The notes below the pieces were generated by a model that searched no databases, was not told where the DNA came from, and saw only the letters and a program-made list of their open reading frames with translations. Position numbers and translations under genes: made by a program. A stretch of 64,000 nt of DNA from Zea mays (lineage: Eukaryota > Streptophyta > Magnoliopsida > Poales > Poaceae). The first letter of the stretch is position 1. Each line of letters starts with the position of its first letter. The stretch is taken from assembly GCF_902167145.1 (NCBI RefSeq), contig NC_050098.1, positions 30,126,501-30,190,500 of the forward strand. Direction: 5' to 3'. Of the stretch, positions 30,646-42,589 are shown piece by piece.

Positions 30646-32158
30646 CTAGTGTATTGTGCGCGCCATGCGCGCATGTTGACCCGTATTTTGAAACGTGTGT
30701 GACGATATTTAAGTTGATAGAAATTGTAGTGTGAAAATGTTATACGAAGGATATTTGTTATGGAGCATATAACTACATGGACACAATCACACAAGAGCAG
30801 ATTTAAGGAAACTTTGATGAACTGCAATAGCTTTTGACTAATATTGGAATGGGCATTTACATAATAAGCAAGAAGAGAGAAGAACGATTATAGGACGTGT
30901 CAAAGAAAACAAGAGGATACAAAGCAGAAAAGAGAAAAGTTTTGGTACTAACCGCAAATAACAACATGCAGTGTACCAATGTTCTCATTCTGTGTGTTTC
31001 GTTGAACCAACAGAAAAAAATGGAAAATTATCTTCCTTGAATCATGAGCACTCTGCTTACAATAGAGCATGCGAGCAGTTTCAGTCCTTATCAGTGGCTC
31101 AGTTCTTACCGGCTAACCGAGTGGTCACGGTGAGAAATACCGTCCATTAACCTGCACCAAGACATTACAACAGTTGATCAATATTAAGAATCGATCTTCT
31201 AAAATTCTCAGGTAAAGACAAAGGGTCAATTGTAATCATGTGCAGGAATAATTTAAGTCAAAAATCAGTATGTTGCTCTTGATCCATGTGGCCCAGCCCC
31301 AAACAAATTGTGAAAATAAAATGTGCTAGAATATGGAGGATTGTGGACGAAGATAGCTTTTCTCCCGAGGAACTCGGATGCTTAGCAGAGACGTCGAGGA
31401 TTGTGGACGATGCTGTTACTGATGTAAAAGCGTAACTGGTAGAGCTGATTATAATTCTCTATAAAAGTTGATTCTCTTTTAGAAATGATTATGGATGAAA
31501 GTAATTATCTTTATTATAAATTTTCAAAACCATAATAAAGAATAACTTCACAGAATCATAATAGAGAGTCCTACCAAAGGAGGCATGAGACAGTAGCAAT
31601 CTGCAGACAACACAGTGTATGTGATGCTTTCTCTTCATATAACTAATCTACCACAAATGAGCAAGGAACGATCCACTCTGATGTCCTAACCGACTGATAG
31701 AGTGATAGAGAACTTGACAGTTGATACTATCACTGCATCTCATTCAGTAAATGTTGTATAGGGTTGTCAGAATCAAGAATGACAGAAAATGTAAACAATA
31801 GTAAGCCTAGGAAGTGGGAAGCCCATGGATATACTACTACGTGATGTATTACAAGCCAATATGACATGTCGTTTATGTGGAAAAACAGAGGTAAAAAAGG
31901 CAGTCAATAAAGGACAAAGGAGCATTGGGCCACAATAATTTCAACTATGGAACAGTGCTAACGATATAGCAGCAGGTTTAATTATTCCCGAGACTTTGAA
32001 CAATGACTGGTTTTGCATTGAACATTATTACCTTGTACATGATAAGCTATGTAGCGCATAAGACGACGGAATCTAGGAGCCCTCCTGGAAAAGCATAATC
32101 AATCATGTTAGAAATAAAGTTAGAAATCAACATTGTAGTAATACACCACAATACTTAC

Positions 32159-32280
32159 TCATAACCATATGGGGGGAAGTACGGTGCTCCATATGATCTA
32201 TAAGGGTAGCCATGGTAGGGATTATACCAGCGTGGTGGAGGCTGCCTCATCCCAAGGACATTAGTCCTCTTTAGCGCAAC
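32159..32280 (-). pseudogene. captured exon of an unidentified Tyr/Pro-rich protein gene
   Basis: A 122-bp stretch on the minus strand is bounded by TGTTGGACAG (acceptor) and GTAAGTATT (donor). It reads VALKRTNVLGMRQPPPRW followed by a run of NPY, YGAPY and PPYGYE. Low-complexity P/Y/G tails like this occur in RNA-binding proteins, but I cannot name the parent. The following 60 bases of intron-like DNA are duplicated at 33118. The good splice sites suggest a piece of a real gene picked up with its intron edges. Confidence 0.45.
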
Positions 32281-32508
32281 CTGTCCAACACAGACGAAAA
32301 GATTAAGCAGAAGTAAAAGCGCTGTTGCAAAAGCATTGAATCTCCGCAAAATAGTTATGCACCTAATCTGGCAATGCTGGATTTAGGCTACAATATTATC
32401 ATACTATTTTAAAAACGGTTCATATGTCAGCAAGAGTTAGGACTAATGCATCCATATCACTCCATAATTTGTTTCTTCAAGCATTATTTAATCTTCATTT
32501 TGAAGTTC

Positions 32509-32938
32509 ACCACATACTCGTTGTTATCATGGAAAAGAATATAATTTTAAATCTGAACTAGAATTTACAAATTTTCAGTAAATATTTTTCCTATGAGAAC
32601 ACATACCTTCCACTTTGCAGTAGTCTGAACCGGCTTTGTAATAAAGGAAATTGGCAGCAGTCCAAATAAAAACATGCATCCACTCACTTAATTCGAGAAT
32701 TTAATTATGAACACGTACGTACTGGTGGTATTGGGCATGCACGGCTGGCAGGCATCGCTGCTCGGAGAGGCCATCACCGGGAAGGGCATCCTTGCGCAGC
32801 TGAACCTGGAGACGGGACCACATACTCATTGTTATCATGGAAAAAAATATAATTTTAAATCTTAATTGGAATTTACAAATTTTCAGTAAATATTTTTCCT
32901 ATGAGAACACATACCTTTCACTTTGCAGTAGTCTGAAC
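32509..32938. repeat. 122-bp direct repeats flanking a captured fragment
   Basis: The block 32509-32630 (start ACCACATACTC, end TAGTCTGAAC) recurs at 32817-32938 with about six differences. The 186 bp between the copies contain the PsbS-like piece. Confidence 0.9.
32719..32816 (+). pseudogene. PsbS (photosystem II 22-kDa protein) gene fragment
   Basis: The plus strand encodes LVVLGMHGWQ then ASLLGEAITGKGILAQLNLE and TG, which matches the strongly conserved PsbS membrane-helix/lumen motif (GFAASLLGEA-TGKGILAQLNLETG). PsbS is the pH-sensing protein for energy-dependent quenching in thylakoids. Only about 32 codons are present, without the rest of the exon, so it is a captured piece and not a gene. 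Orientation is opposite to the Helitron. Confidence 0.75.
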
Positions 32939-33829
32939 ATTTTTTGCACAGTTTATCCCATTCGCCTCACTGATATCCTACAATACAAAGAGTAATTAAA
33001 TGTACATAATTCATTTAGATGGTGCATAAAAGGAAGAACGTCCGGCGCATGGTGTCCCCAAATAATCAACGGTGAGCAGCAACAAGGGCATGTGCATCGT
33101 CGAGAGACACAACTGCGTTAGCGCAACCTGTCCAACACAGACGAAAAGATTAAGCAGAAGTAACCTATCCATCTCTGCTTGATTACTTGAGACTTGAGAA
33201 GTAACATAGCATTGTCCATATCAAATTGCTTCGCACAACAAACCCAACAACAATATTTTCAGATAACATATTCCAGAAATATTTCTACCTAATACAGTAA
33301 TTCTCTCCCCAAAACATAGTTTTTGACAGTGACATACGCACGTCTATCACTAAAAGAAAAGCGGCATTGAAAGAACATATTCTTTATTTCTATTTATGTC
33401 GATGATTTCCACGGAGTTATGCCTGTTCATTTGGTAATTTCTACTGTGACTGTTTTGCCCCTATGTAGGTGAGTCACAAACACTATTCTATTATATTGAT
33501 CACACCCTTTAACTGCATGTTCCTTTTCCAGCTGATTATTTTGTAGAGGCTGACAACATACGTGTGCTCATAAAATTTAGCTAGAAATTACTCAAGGTAG
33601 TAGTGTCACGAAGCGCAGCTCCTTGATCTACATTTCCAAGGTCACCAGTTGATCATTCTTCATAATAAAGATTGTTGATGGTACTAAACTCTTTGGGGCT
33701 CTGACTTATACTTTGATCAGTAGTAAATGTGCATTATTGTTCTCCATTTCTTTAAACTCCAGATACCAGTTCAGTTCATTTACCATTAAACTATAATGGT
33801 TTATTTCCTTTAAAAATAAATGCCTACAT

Positions 33830-34580
33830 CTATATGTTTCATACATATGTTGTTTACACTTAAAAGTAAAAACATGGATTCAGTTTAACTACAATCAAAT
33901 TGTGATGGAAGAATTTGTACCCATCTCTTGATGATGTCCGGGAGAAAACCAATGCATAGCATGGAAGGAAGTTTCTCCTTCTGACACAGATGTTTCAGCA
34001 ATGCAGTCCCATGCTTCTGTATTTGATTGATCAGAATGTTGCTAAAAGAGTTATGGGTGAAAGGGGGTCCCAGGATGCGATGACTGAATGAATGGTGGTT
34101 AACAGAGTAGAAATAAACAAGACATGTGATCGGCTGTAGTTCTTTCCACGTATGTTCTGTTTAAGATGGCATTTTGTTTTGTCAGCCGTTCTAGAATAGT
34201 GTTCAATGCAATGCAAACAAGAAACCGAGGAGCTCACCGAATTTCTTGGGCTGGAGTATGAACTGGATGATTGGCGTGAAGTAATAAAAAAATGTCTGCA
34301 TATGTATGTTTCATACATGTGTTGTTTGCACTTAAAAGTAAAAACATGGATTCAGTTTAACTACAATCAAACTGCGATGGTATACCTGGTTATAAACAAA
34401 TGTTTGTTTCTGTATGTTTCATGCCACTGTTAGCTCTTCCCTTTTTTGAGTTACTGATGTGGATTCAGTTGAGTTAATATCAAATTGGGATTTTTATATT
34501 TCATTCAGTACTAATGCTAAGTATGTTTCATGCATCTGTTAGCTATTTTTTTACATTTCAGATATGAATTCAGTTGAGTG
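33830..34580. repeat. dispersed direct repeats (about 75 bp) inside the Helitron
   Basis: A block with TTTCATACATATGTTG, AAAAGTAAAAACATGG and ATTCAGTTTAACTACAATC at about 33835-33908 recurs at 34308-34380 and, more diverged, at about 34415-34490 and 34523-34575. Confidence 0.8.
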
Positions 34581-34600
34581 GCAGATGAATCCATACTATG

Positions 34601-35340
34601 ATGCTTTTGTTAAGTGGCAGATGAGGAAGTCTGCGATTGACCAATCGCCAGACTGCGTACAATAGATCTATCGTTGTCAGGTTTATCCTTGCGACTTTCC
34701 ATGGGTCGGCGCATCAAACAGTGAGCAATTGCAGCAGTAAATGCTTGCGAAGAAAACAAATGCACAAACAAAGGACGTCTTCTTATCCAAAAGTAGCATT
34801 CAATCAAAAGGGGATTGCGGCTTCTAAAAGCCTGAGACATGCCTCACCCCAATGTAAAATCGACACGCAAATCAAAACTATTTCAATCTAATCTATCGAA
34901 AATGAAGAGTGATGATACTTGCGGCGATCGAAAGCACGAACGGAACACAAACCTCGAACGGAGTTGCGCGTCGATGGCATCGAAAAGCGAGGACACTGAT
35001 GTCTTTATTCTTACAGCAAGGTCTGCTTTTAATCTCGCATACTAATACCTATCCAGCGTCCCTGGAAAACCATCCGGCTTATGTGAGATATCTGGCAGTG
35101 ATTTGATTGGTTTGCCACTGAAATCTCCTCTTGCCTTCAATGAAACAATAAATGGGAACCAGAATGGGGTCGAGGAGGGCGGCGGAGGAATAAGCAGAAG
35201 TACAGTAAAAAAAGATATGGCAACTGAGAGCAGCGTCATCAAACCGCACCGTTTCGCAGGGCACTCTGGGGAGCCTACTGTAGCCGTGCTTGTGAGAGGT
35301 AGTGACGTCGCCGGCGAGGGCGGGGATCGCAGTCGATTCT
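34601..35340. other. Helitron interior without recognised content
   Basis: Short ORFs only. A small charged stretch at 34206-34290 (ELTEFLGLEYELDDWREVIK) may be an exon piece of an unknown gene. I cannot assign the rest. Confidence 0.3.
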
Positions 35341-35352
35341 GGACTTATTGAG

Positions 35353-35497
35353 CAAGCGGTCGCAAGCCCTAAACCCTAGCACGACGAACCATAGCAATGG
35401 GAACCGAAAGTGTGGGCGAAGGAGAGCTGGGGAGGAAGCGTGCTTGCCTGGAACCTTGGAGCGCCGTCGAGCAAACGCAGCCGGAGACGCGGGGGAG
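35353..35497 (+). pseudogene. captured gene start: 5' UTR and first exon
   Basis: A telo-box-like 5' UTR (CCCTAAACCCTAG, 35368-35380) precedes ATG 35397. The exon reads MGTESVGEGELGRKRACLEP and 13-14 more codons, then reaches a good donor, GAG|GTGAGT, at 35497/35498. This is how many plant genes begin, but no downstream exon follows. Part of the exon (GCAAACGCAGCCGGAGACGC) is repeated 46 bp further on. The parent gene is not identified. Confidence 0.4.
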
Positions 35498-35829
35498 GTG
35501 AGTGGAGCGTCGATGGAGCAAACGCAGCCGGAGACGCAGGGAGGCGAGATTGGAGAGAGAGCTGGCGAGATTGGAGGAGTGAGGCAACAGCCGGTGAGAG
35601 AAGAAACCTTTAGAATCATCCACACACGGCGCAGGTATGAGAACCATCGAACGGCTAAAGAAAACGATCGAACGGTCTATAATTTCTTGCCGACGTGGAC
35701 TAACGTGAGAGCGGCAATCCTTGCTGCTTTCATATTAAGGAAATACTCCCTATTTTTTTATTTATTACATTTTAGTTTAAAACTTAATTATCCGACGATA
35801 AATATTTAAAAATAGAGGTAGTAGATAGA

Positions 35830-36617
35830 TATATACATACAAAAGTGCACCGTGCACATGTCAATATGTCGCTGCATCATCCTTGAGCTCGGTTAATAAT
35901 ATAGCTTACCGCAGTCTCTAGCGATTTTTACATGCCACCTCTTAGTTTGTCTCTTTCACAAAGCTTGATTCTTGTATCTAAGCTGATTCTGCTCCCTCAC
36001 TCCATCTCAATATTTAGTCTGCTTCTTGCTCACCTGACGTCAAAACTGTCTCAAAATTTATGGGGTCCATCTCAGTATTTAGTATGTAATGAAACTAGTT
36101 TGATCACGGCGAAACCATATCAATCTGTTTACATTGTCTTGGAAACCGCGTGAAACCTCCATTAAGAGATTTGCTTCATCTTCACATATTGAACTAATTT
36201 CTATTGGTCATATAGTTGCATCACTCAATTAGTATATTAGTCTATAAAATAGTGAATTGAAAATTTTGAGATTGTTTCATTCTTAGTTTTACGGTACTCT
36301 TGGTGATTTGGTAGCATTGGAAAGAGTGTTACGCAGTATCTATTGAGAGAATAGCCTTAGGAAATGTACAACCTCGCTCGGTTTTTCGAAGTAGAAGTGA
36401 CGGCTAAGAAATTAAAACATTCAACACTGAGCCTCTAGAATATTAATATAGTTAAGAGACATTATGTATAGAATGTCGTAAAGAAACGGAAGACTTACAA
36501 AGAGCCTATTTTTTATACTTAGAACATCGAACTGGTGTCTAAGGGTTGTATATGCCCTTAGTTTTTTTACACTGAACTCACTGGATACTCCTGAAGAAAC
36601 CCATCAATTAATAGTAA
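35830..36617. other. intergenic DNA, no supported gene
   Basis: AT-rich, with short ORFs only. Two copies of a CTCCAT(C)TCA(G/A)TATTTAGT motif (about 36000 and 36066) suggest a small local duplication. Confidence 0.4.
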
Positions 36618-36655
36618 CTAGTGGTTGACGCGCGCAAGGCGCGCGCAGCGCTGAG
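36618..36655 (-). mobile_element. Helitron 3' terminus, minus orientation
   Basis: The minus strand reads GCGCGC-GCCTT-GCGCGC, then GTCAACCACTAG and T: a GC-rich hairpin about 11 bp before CTAG, the same design as the end at 30646. The element would extend to higher coordinates. A 5' end is not certain, though a degenerate TCCTATATATTAAG on the minus strand near 37870 is a candidate. Confidence 0.5.
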
Positions 36656-36910
36656 TGGATACAATCATATAGGTAAAATAAAAGGAACGTCATGTGTGTG
36701 GAGTACGCATGCTTATGCTTATGCTCATTAACATATCTTTTAGAAAAAATAAGATTAGGAGTTTTCTTCCTGCTCTCATCCTAGCATCTATAGACGGGAT
36801 TACACACATCTCAATGCGATCCGTGAATGCGACCTTAATTATTTGAATTGATTGTGTCCAATGTCACGGGGATCCTGGGAATGTAAGTTTTCTTGTCAGG
36901 TACATTCTAG

Positions 36911-37100
36911 GTGCCGTTTGGTTCACATATTGTTAACGTAATAGGTAACCGATAACGTTAAATCATGTTTGTTTAAGTCCAACCATAATTGATACCACAC
37001 TACAAATGGATACCGTCTTATTCAAATTTGTTACCACCGGTATTCGAGTGTGAATCGTTAACATTACCATTTATTTTATATTTCATGAACCAAACGACAC
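36911..37100. mobile_element. MITE (190 bp) with 5-bp flanking duplication
   Basis: The ends GTGCCGTTTGGTTCA (36911-36925) and TGAACCAAACGACAC (37086-37100) are inverted repeats with one mismatch. TCTAG is found on both sides (36906-36910 and 37101-37105). The interior is AT-rich and partly self-complementary around GTTAACG. The superfamily is uncertain. Confidence 0.65.
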
Positions 37101-37105
37101 TCTAG

Positions 37106-39640
37106 ACGTATCCATATTGTCGATTTCGTCCCGCACCTACCAAAGAGCCACACAATGCAATTGATTAGATGTAACAGCACGTCACTTCAAAGTTTTGAAC
37201 TGAGAACAGGACACATGCTTCCAAGTTGCAATCTTCTGCACGGCCTGACACCGCAACCAATCGATTCTTCATATTCCTGACGCGCTCCAACATCAGCCTG
37301 CTAACTTTTCTAAGGCTGGGTAAGCTTCCTTCTCCAGAGTCGTGTTTCGCTAGCTCCGTCGTGTGGGGCTCCCCCGCGGCAGTGGCCTGCACCACCAGCC
37401 ACTTGGCTCTTCATGGCGCTCTTCCGCCCGTCATGGGCACCGATGATGGTGGCAGCTTGCACTCCATGGCCCCCGGCCGCCTGCTGGCTCGTCTCGTAGT
37501 AGTCCGTGGCGAAGCTAGGGATCTAGGACTGTACCAGCTAGCGTTGGTGCCGACCCACGCTCAGAATCAGCCGATCAGCGGAGGCCGGCGGGCTAGGTTG
37601 GGTCGCGCTCGCTTGCTGAGGGACTACGTCGCTGGGATCGCCCTCTTTCTCGGAGACTCGCTTTGGTTCTAGAGAGGATAGGTCGCTTTGGTTCTAGAAT
37701 AATCGACTATCATCGAGTATGCGACAACACCAAGGCGCTCGTCCGGCGAGGGCAGTTGCATGAAGGAAAACATGAAACGGTTTTCACCGTCGGAATTGGA
37801 TCGGACGACCAGGAAAAAAGAAGATGACGTGGCATTCTAAGCTGTGAGCTATGCTCCTTCGCTTAATATATAGGAAGGAATAGGGTTGTACACTACCGGC
37901 ATAGTATTCTGCGACAGTAAACTGTGTGCTTTGAACCTGGCATTCAGCAGGTTAATTACCAGCTGTGTAGGTAGGAGCTACTACCGTGTCGCAGAAGCGG
38001 TTCACATGCATGCATGCTCAACTACAGCCTACAGGAGAGGAGATGACCGAGTGGCGCGGGCAGCAAGTCATCCGTGTGCGTCGAGACAGTAGTAGTCCCG
38101 TGCACGTAGTACGTGGTTTTGTCTCTGTAAAACAGGGCGGAAACGAGCAGCGGCCGGGAAAACCGGGTGCCAGCCATGCAATGCCTGTTAATCAAGCGTA
38201 CTATACTACCGCTGGCTAACTTCTTTTTTTTCTCTTTGTTTTTCTTCTTATAAAAAAAAAAGAAGAAAAAAAGTACCGGGTGGCTCTGGGTTGTGCGTGC
38301 GACTGTACCCCGGCCCCATCTCTGCCAACTTGGCCCGCAAATACCATCGACCATCTCGTGGTACGTACTTTAGGCCCGGTGCGGCCGCTTCAACTGTTTG
38401 AGCAAGCGAGCAGCAGAGCAGCGCATCCATCCGTTCCGTCGCCATCCCTCCTCACTCCGATCTGTTCAAAGTAGCGCCGCCGCTGCCGGTCTTCTCGTGA
38501 CCACGGGCTCTCTCTGTACAGCTAGCTAAAAACTTTCGTATCCATGTCGTTGTTGGAGTAGCCATCCCAGTGATCCTTATTCGCTATGGCTGGCTACGGC
38601 TTTAATCTCGCTATGACTACTACTTATACAGTATTTTATCTTTATAGATTATATCTGTGGTAGTCCGAACAGCTATAACAACTACGCCATGCACCACCGC
38701 CAGCTCTCGACATGGCAACACGTACGTACGTACCATTACGCGTCGCAAGCATTAACTACTTAATCTGGACTAGTAGTAGCAGTATTGACGATGATGACGA
38801 CTTGATGAAAGATCAGGCGGGCCGCGAACCGCGGTGCGTTGCGCTTGCGGTGCCGCGCCTTCGCCCTGCTGCACTTTCCGGTGACCCTTTTGTAGGAGTA
38901 TTTTCTTTTAGCTGCGGCGCTTCCGAAAGCGATACCCCCATATGCATATGATCTGTGCGACCGTGACGACCCTGTCCCTGTCTGTCATCGATGAGTCGTC
39001 GTGCTCTTCTTCTGTGTGGAAAAGAAAGAAGGCCCCCACGCGCTCGACTACCCGATCAATCACAGACTCCGCGCGCGTTCGTTCGTTTCTCAGAGCACCT
39101 TTCCACGTGGCTCAGTTCTATACGACCGCGCCCGCGTTGGTGGAGACGATGCTGCAGACGCGGGTGGAGGGGCCACATGTCACACTCCCACTTCAGACAG
39201 CATTGGCATCTAATAGAATTACATATTCTAATATATATATATACATTCCACACATATATGCACTGGTGTGGTGTGTAGCACACACTCATACCATGCACAG
39301 GAAAGGTGCAGGTAACATGCTATTTATATTTTTTGGGTATCAAAGTTGTCTTCGCTACTATGCACTATATATAAACAAAGAAGATGACTAGAATTGTTAT
39401 TTGGAGACAAAAAAAAAATTTCCAAGCGCTAGTAAACGAATCAAATCTTTCTATTTTTTTCCATAAAAAAGATAATAAGAAAGATCATACAAACCTAATA
39501 AGAGCTAAATACGTCTGTTTAAAATTAAAATTGATACAAGATTGTTAACTACCATGGCACCACGTGGAATTGCCACGCCTGGTAGTTATTGCAGGCACAG
39601 ATGCAGCACTAGTACCGCGTATCAGAACAGCTCAAAATCA
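37106..39640. other. intergenic DNA, no supported gene
   Basis: ORFs up to about 150 codons occur (for example 37226-37672 and 38942-39391), but they show no domain, and competing ORFs exist on other frames. 38221-38273 is a T-rich tract followed by an A-rich tract that could fold back. The rest has nothing I can name. Confidence 0.4.
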
Positions 39641-39649
39641 CAGTTCAAA

Positions 39650-40745
39650 AAATGATGGTTGAAATATATCGAGTAAATTACTAGAGTCACCGTAGTGTAT
39701 AGGTCCTATTTCACCACTTCTTCGAGGTTGAGAGCTCATATATGTGTAGTTCGGTAGCCAAACCTAAGTACACAACCAACACAAAAGTGGAGCACCACAA
39801 CAATGGCAAGAACACAAGCACAAGGTGTTTATCTTGTGGTTAAGCTCACTAGCAAGGCTTGTATGCTCCATGTTGTTGAGGAAGCCACCAAACCTTGGGT
39901 TTCTAGAACCCTATCCCCTTTTCAAAGGCAAGAGATAAAGTATGAACCTTGAGGGTTATTGCTAGAACGTCGGTGTGTGTATAAACTACGTAGATCATAC
40001 ACAAATGGTTGCGATGTTTTGACTAACGATGCCTAGCAATTTAGGAGCATTGGTCCAAGTGTAACAAATGCAAGAGTTTGGTTTAAATGCATGCCAAATG
40101 CTTTAGAAGTTGAAGCTCAAGATGACAAGTTCCCTTGAGAATTTTAAAGGTCAATCTCTCAAAGAATCACTAGAGATTGATGTGGAGAGGTTGGGAGCCT
40201 TCAATGGCTACATAGAAGCTTGTCCGCTGGTTGTTAAGAGCAAATGGTCGAGTTGGACGCTGGGAGGAGGAGAAAAAGGTATAAATACCCCTAGCATCAA
40301 AATTGATCATTAAGTCATGGTAGTACCATGAAATCATGATAGTGTTGTAGTGCAACATATTCACACGACACTTTCGTACAAGCCAACAACAAAAATAACA
40401 TTGAAACTTAGCTGGACTGGCTAAGGTGTGAGGAACTATATATGGTGGGTTACGATTGAGCACTTGGATGCATATTGAAGCTTGCATTTTGCATCCCCTT
40501 TATAGTACAACGGCTCGTAAACTCAAATTTAAAATATAAAATAAATTTAACCCTCCATTGAGTCTAACACCCACATCCTTTTTGTAATTTGGGGCTCCAC
40601 CAAGACATATAGTATCATCACTAAGTATATATTCACTTACATGTCAACTCAATAAATCTCATCGCTCCTAAAATTATATGGTCATCAACACGAAAACCCA
40701 CATTAGAGCTTTGATTGCACTTGTAATCTCACCCTCTTTGGTAAT
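39650..40745 (-). mobile_element. possible decayed copia-type LTR
   Basis: The minus strand contains a region resembling the pol-distal end of Sireviruses: GTGTTGTCATAAATTACC, then AAAGAGGGTGAGATTACAAG (compare GTGTTGGCATAAATCACC and AAAAAGGGGGAGATTGAAAG). LTR-like DNA follows down to about 39650. No second LTR, TSD or coding part was found, so this is a weak call. Confidence 0.3.
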
Positions 40746-42411
40746 TTATGACAACACAATTTGAGCTTACAAATGAATGAAATATAGACCGATGTTTTCG
40801 ATCCATGGGTATGCATGGATACTCCCAATAAATGTGTGAAACAAGATTTGAATTCTTGAATCGGCATGAAAGACCAGTGCACATGTTTAGCTAAGTGATG
40901 GGGTTCCCCCTACATCCATGGAGCGCTACACACTGTGTAACATAGTATAATCATGATTCAAATGAGAGTTACGCACTCAGAAAAGAACATGCCATATGCA
41001 ACATTTCCACAAGCATGCATGACACTACCGCAAAAATGATACTTATACAATTTCTAGGATATTTTGTTTATCTTGAGGGGTCTACTACTCATACAATTTC
41101 TTTATATTCTAGGGAGCTCATGGCAGATTAATAATCTTAATATATATATATAGAGAGAACCTTTTATTAGTGGTATACTTAATTTAATTTGTTATGAATA
41201 AGATATAGATTTCTTTACAGAAATCCTGTGGAAATAGTATATCTTTTAAAGGTGTGGATATGGTTTTATATTAGGGAGAAGGAGATACCGGATACCTGAC
41301 ACATCTTGCATGTGATTGGTTGGAGGTTTGAAGAGAACGGCACATGATGGATGGCAGGATGCATGGGGACGTGTCCATCGGGACCAGAGGTAACGACGTT
41401 CGTCTCCAGGATCTAGACAAAAAACACAATATTCCTGCGTACCGTCGGTACACCGTTAGTACTACGCGCACGCGCGTATTTTATGTGTGCCCGTTGCACT
41501 ACAGAAAGTGAAGTGGGTTCGATGATTATTAAAATCAATACCGAGTTAATTAGTGCATAACAGTTCCGTCCCATCCGTATGCTACGGAATTACGGACGTC
41601 GTCCCGGTCCCGAGTCCCGACAGGACAAAAGAACAGAGGAGGACCACCGTCATGTGCCGCCCCCCCGTGTACGCACGCACGGCACGTACACGGACCACAC
41701 GTCCCTGCCTCTCGCTCGCCCACCCACTCGATCAGCTGGCCAGCATGATTGGTCAAGTGTCTGCCACCATTATTTGCATCGCATGCCTCTCTGCTGTTAC
41801 ATACGCGTCACAGAAATCAGTGGGCCATCACTAGCTAAACAAGCTAGCTAGTACGTAGCTGCATCATAGTATATATCATCATATCGCATAGTTATCAGCA
41901 TCGTCTGATTAATAAGATGTTGATGTAGTATATTCCCTGATCGATCAGGTCATGCTACTGTAGTATCTCAAACTGAAGCTTTATTAGCATGCAGCAGGCC
42001 ACATGCATTGCTTGTTCCATTTCAGCTGTTTATTTGGGAGGAACAATATAATCATGCGCGCGACCGGTGGAGCAAGTAATCAGGCAGGCAGCACTCGATC
42101 AGTTCAGTTGGGGAGTCACATTGGTGGTACAGTCCGACTAACTAACCTAGATTTCGGTTCCCGCACAACTTCGTTAAGGTTATTTCTAGTCTATTGTATA
42201 TTTGACATAATATCCAAAGCTGTCAGATCATATAAAAATATATAAGGTATAACTACCCAAATGCATGATATTATATAGGTTGTTTTTTTATCCTATGTAG
42301 AATACTAAATGTTAACATATATGAGAGTATAAGATGTGGGCCATTTGGATGGTTCAAGTTTTAATGTATATGATCTTGTGTCTAAGTAGTATCTCCCTCA
42401 AGATATAGTTT

Positions 42412-42414
<3 letters not shown>
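40746..42414. other. intergenic DNA, no supported gene
   Basis: Around 41445-41500 GCGCACGCGCGTATTTTATG and GTGCCCGTTGCACTAC look like Helitron-type end motifs, but no clear CTAG terminus is present. No gene was recognised. Confidence 0.4.

Positions 42415-42450
<36 letters not shown>
42415..42450. repeat. (TC)18 microsatellite
   Basis: An uninterrupted TC dinucleotide run of 36 bp. Confidence 0.97.
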
Positions 42451-42453
<3 letters not shown>

Positions 42454-42589
42454 TCTCTTGCCACATCATTAAAAATGCTAATATGCCATGCCTTAAATGA
42501 GTATGTTACTATGAATCTAGAATAGCCTTGTTGAGAGAAGGAGAAAAATGATGGGATTACTCTTATATAATCCCATTATATGGAAAAAG

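Larger units (their letters stand above)
32271..33163. repeat. direct repeats of 46 bp inside the Helitron
   Basis: TTAGCGCAACCTGTCCAACA and the following 26 bp occur at 32271-32316 and again, essentially identical, at 33118-33163. Confidence 0.9.
30646..35829 (-). mobile_element. probable non-autonomous Helitron (about 5.2 kb) with captured gene fragments
   Basis: The 3' end on the minus strand is a hairpin TGCGCGC-ATG-GCGCGCA, then CAATACACTAG and T: a GC-rich stem about 11 bp before terminal CTAG, inserted before T. About 5.2 kb away the minus strand starts A|TCTATCTACTACCTCTATT, close to the TCT-TA-CTAC-type 5' start of maize Helitrons. There are no TIRs and no TSD, as expected. The interior is a patchwork: an exon-like piece (32159-32280), a PsbS-like fragment (32719-32816), a gene start (35397-35497) and several duplicated filler pieces. 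No Rep/helicase is present. The 5' end may be at 35825 or 35829. The pairing of the two ends is inferred. Confidence 0.6.

Noticed and set aside
37226..37672. Possible gene of 148 codons
   Set aside because: No recognisable motif and no promoter. It lies in a transposon-rich segment; kept only as unassigned DNA.
38221..38273. T-rich then A-rich tract as a terminator or small-RNA gene
   Set aside because: Simple-sequence complementarity only, no conserved stem or promoter boxes. Plant Pol II terminators are not of this form.
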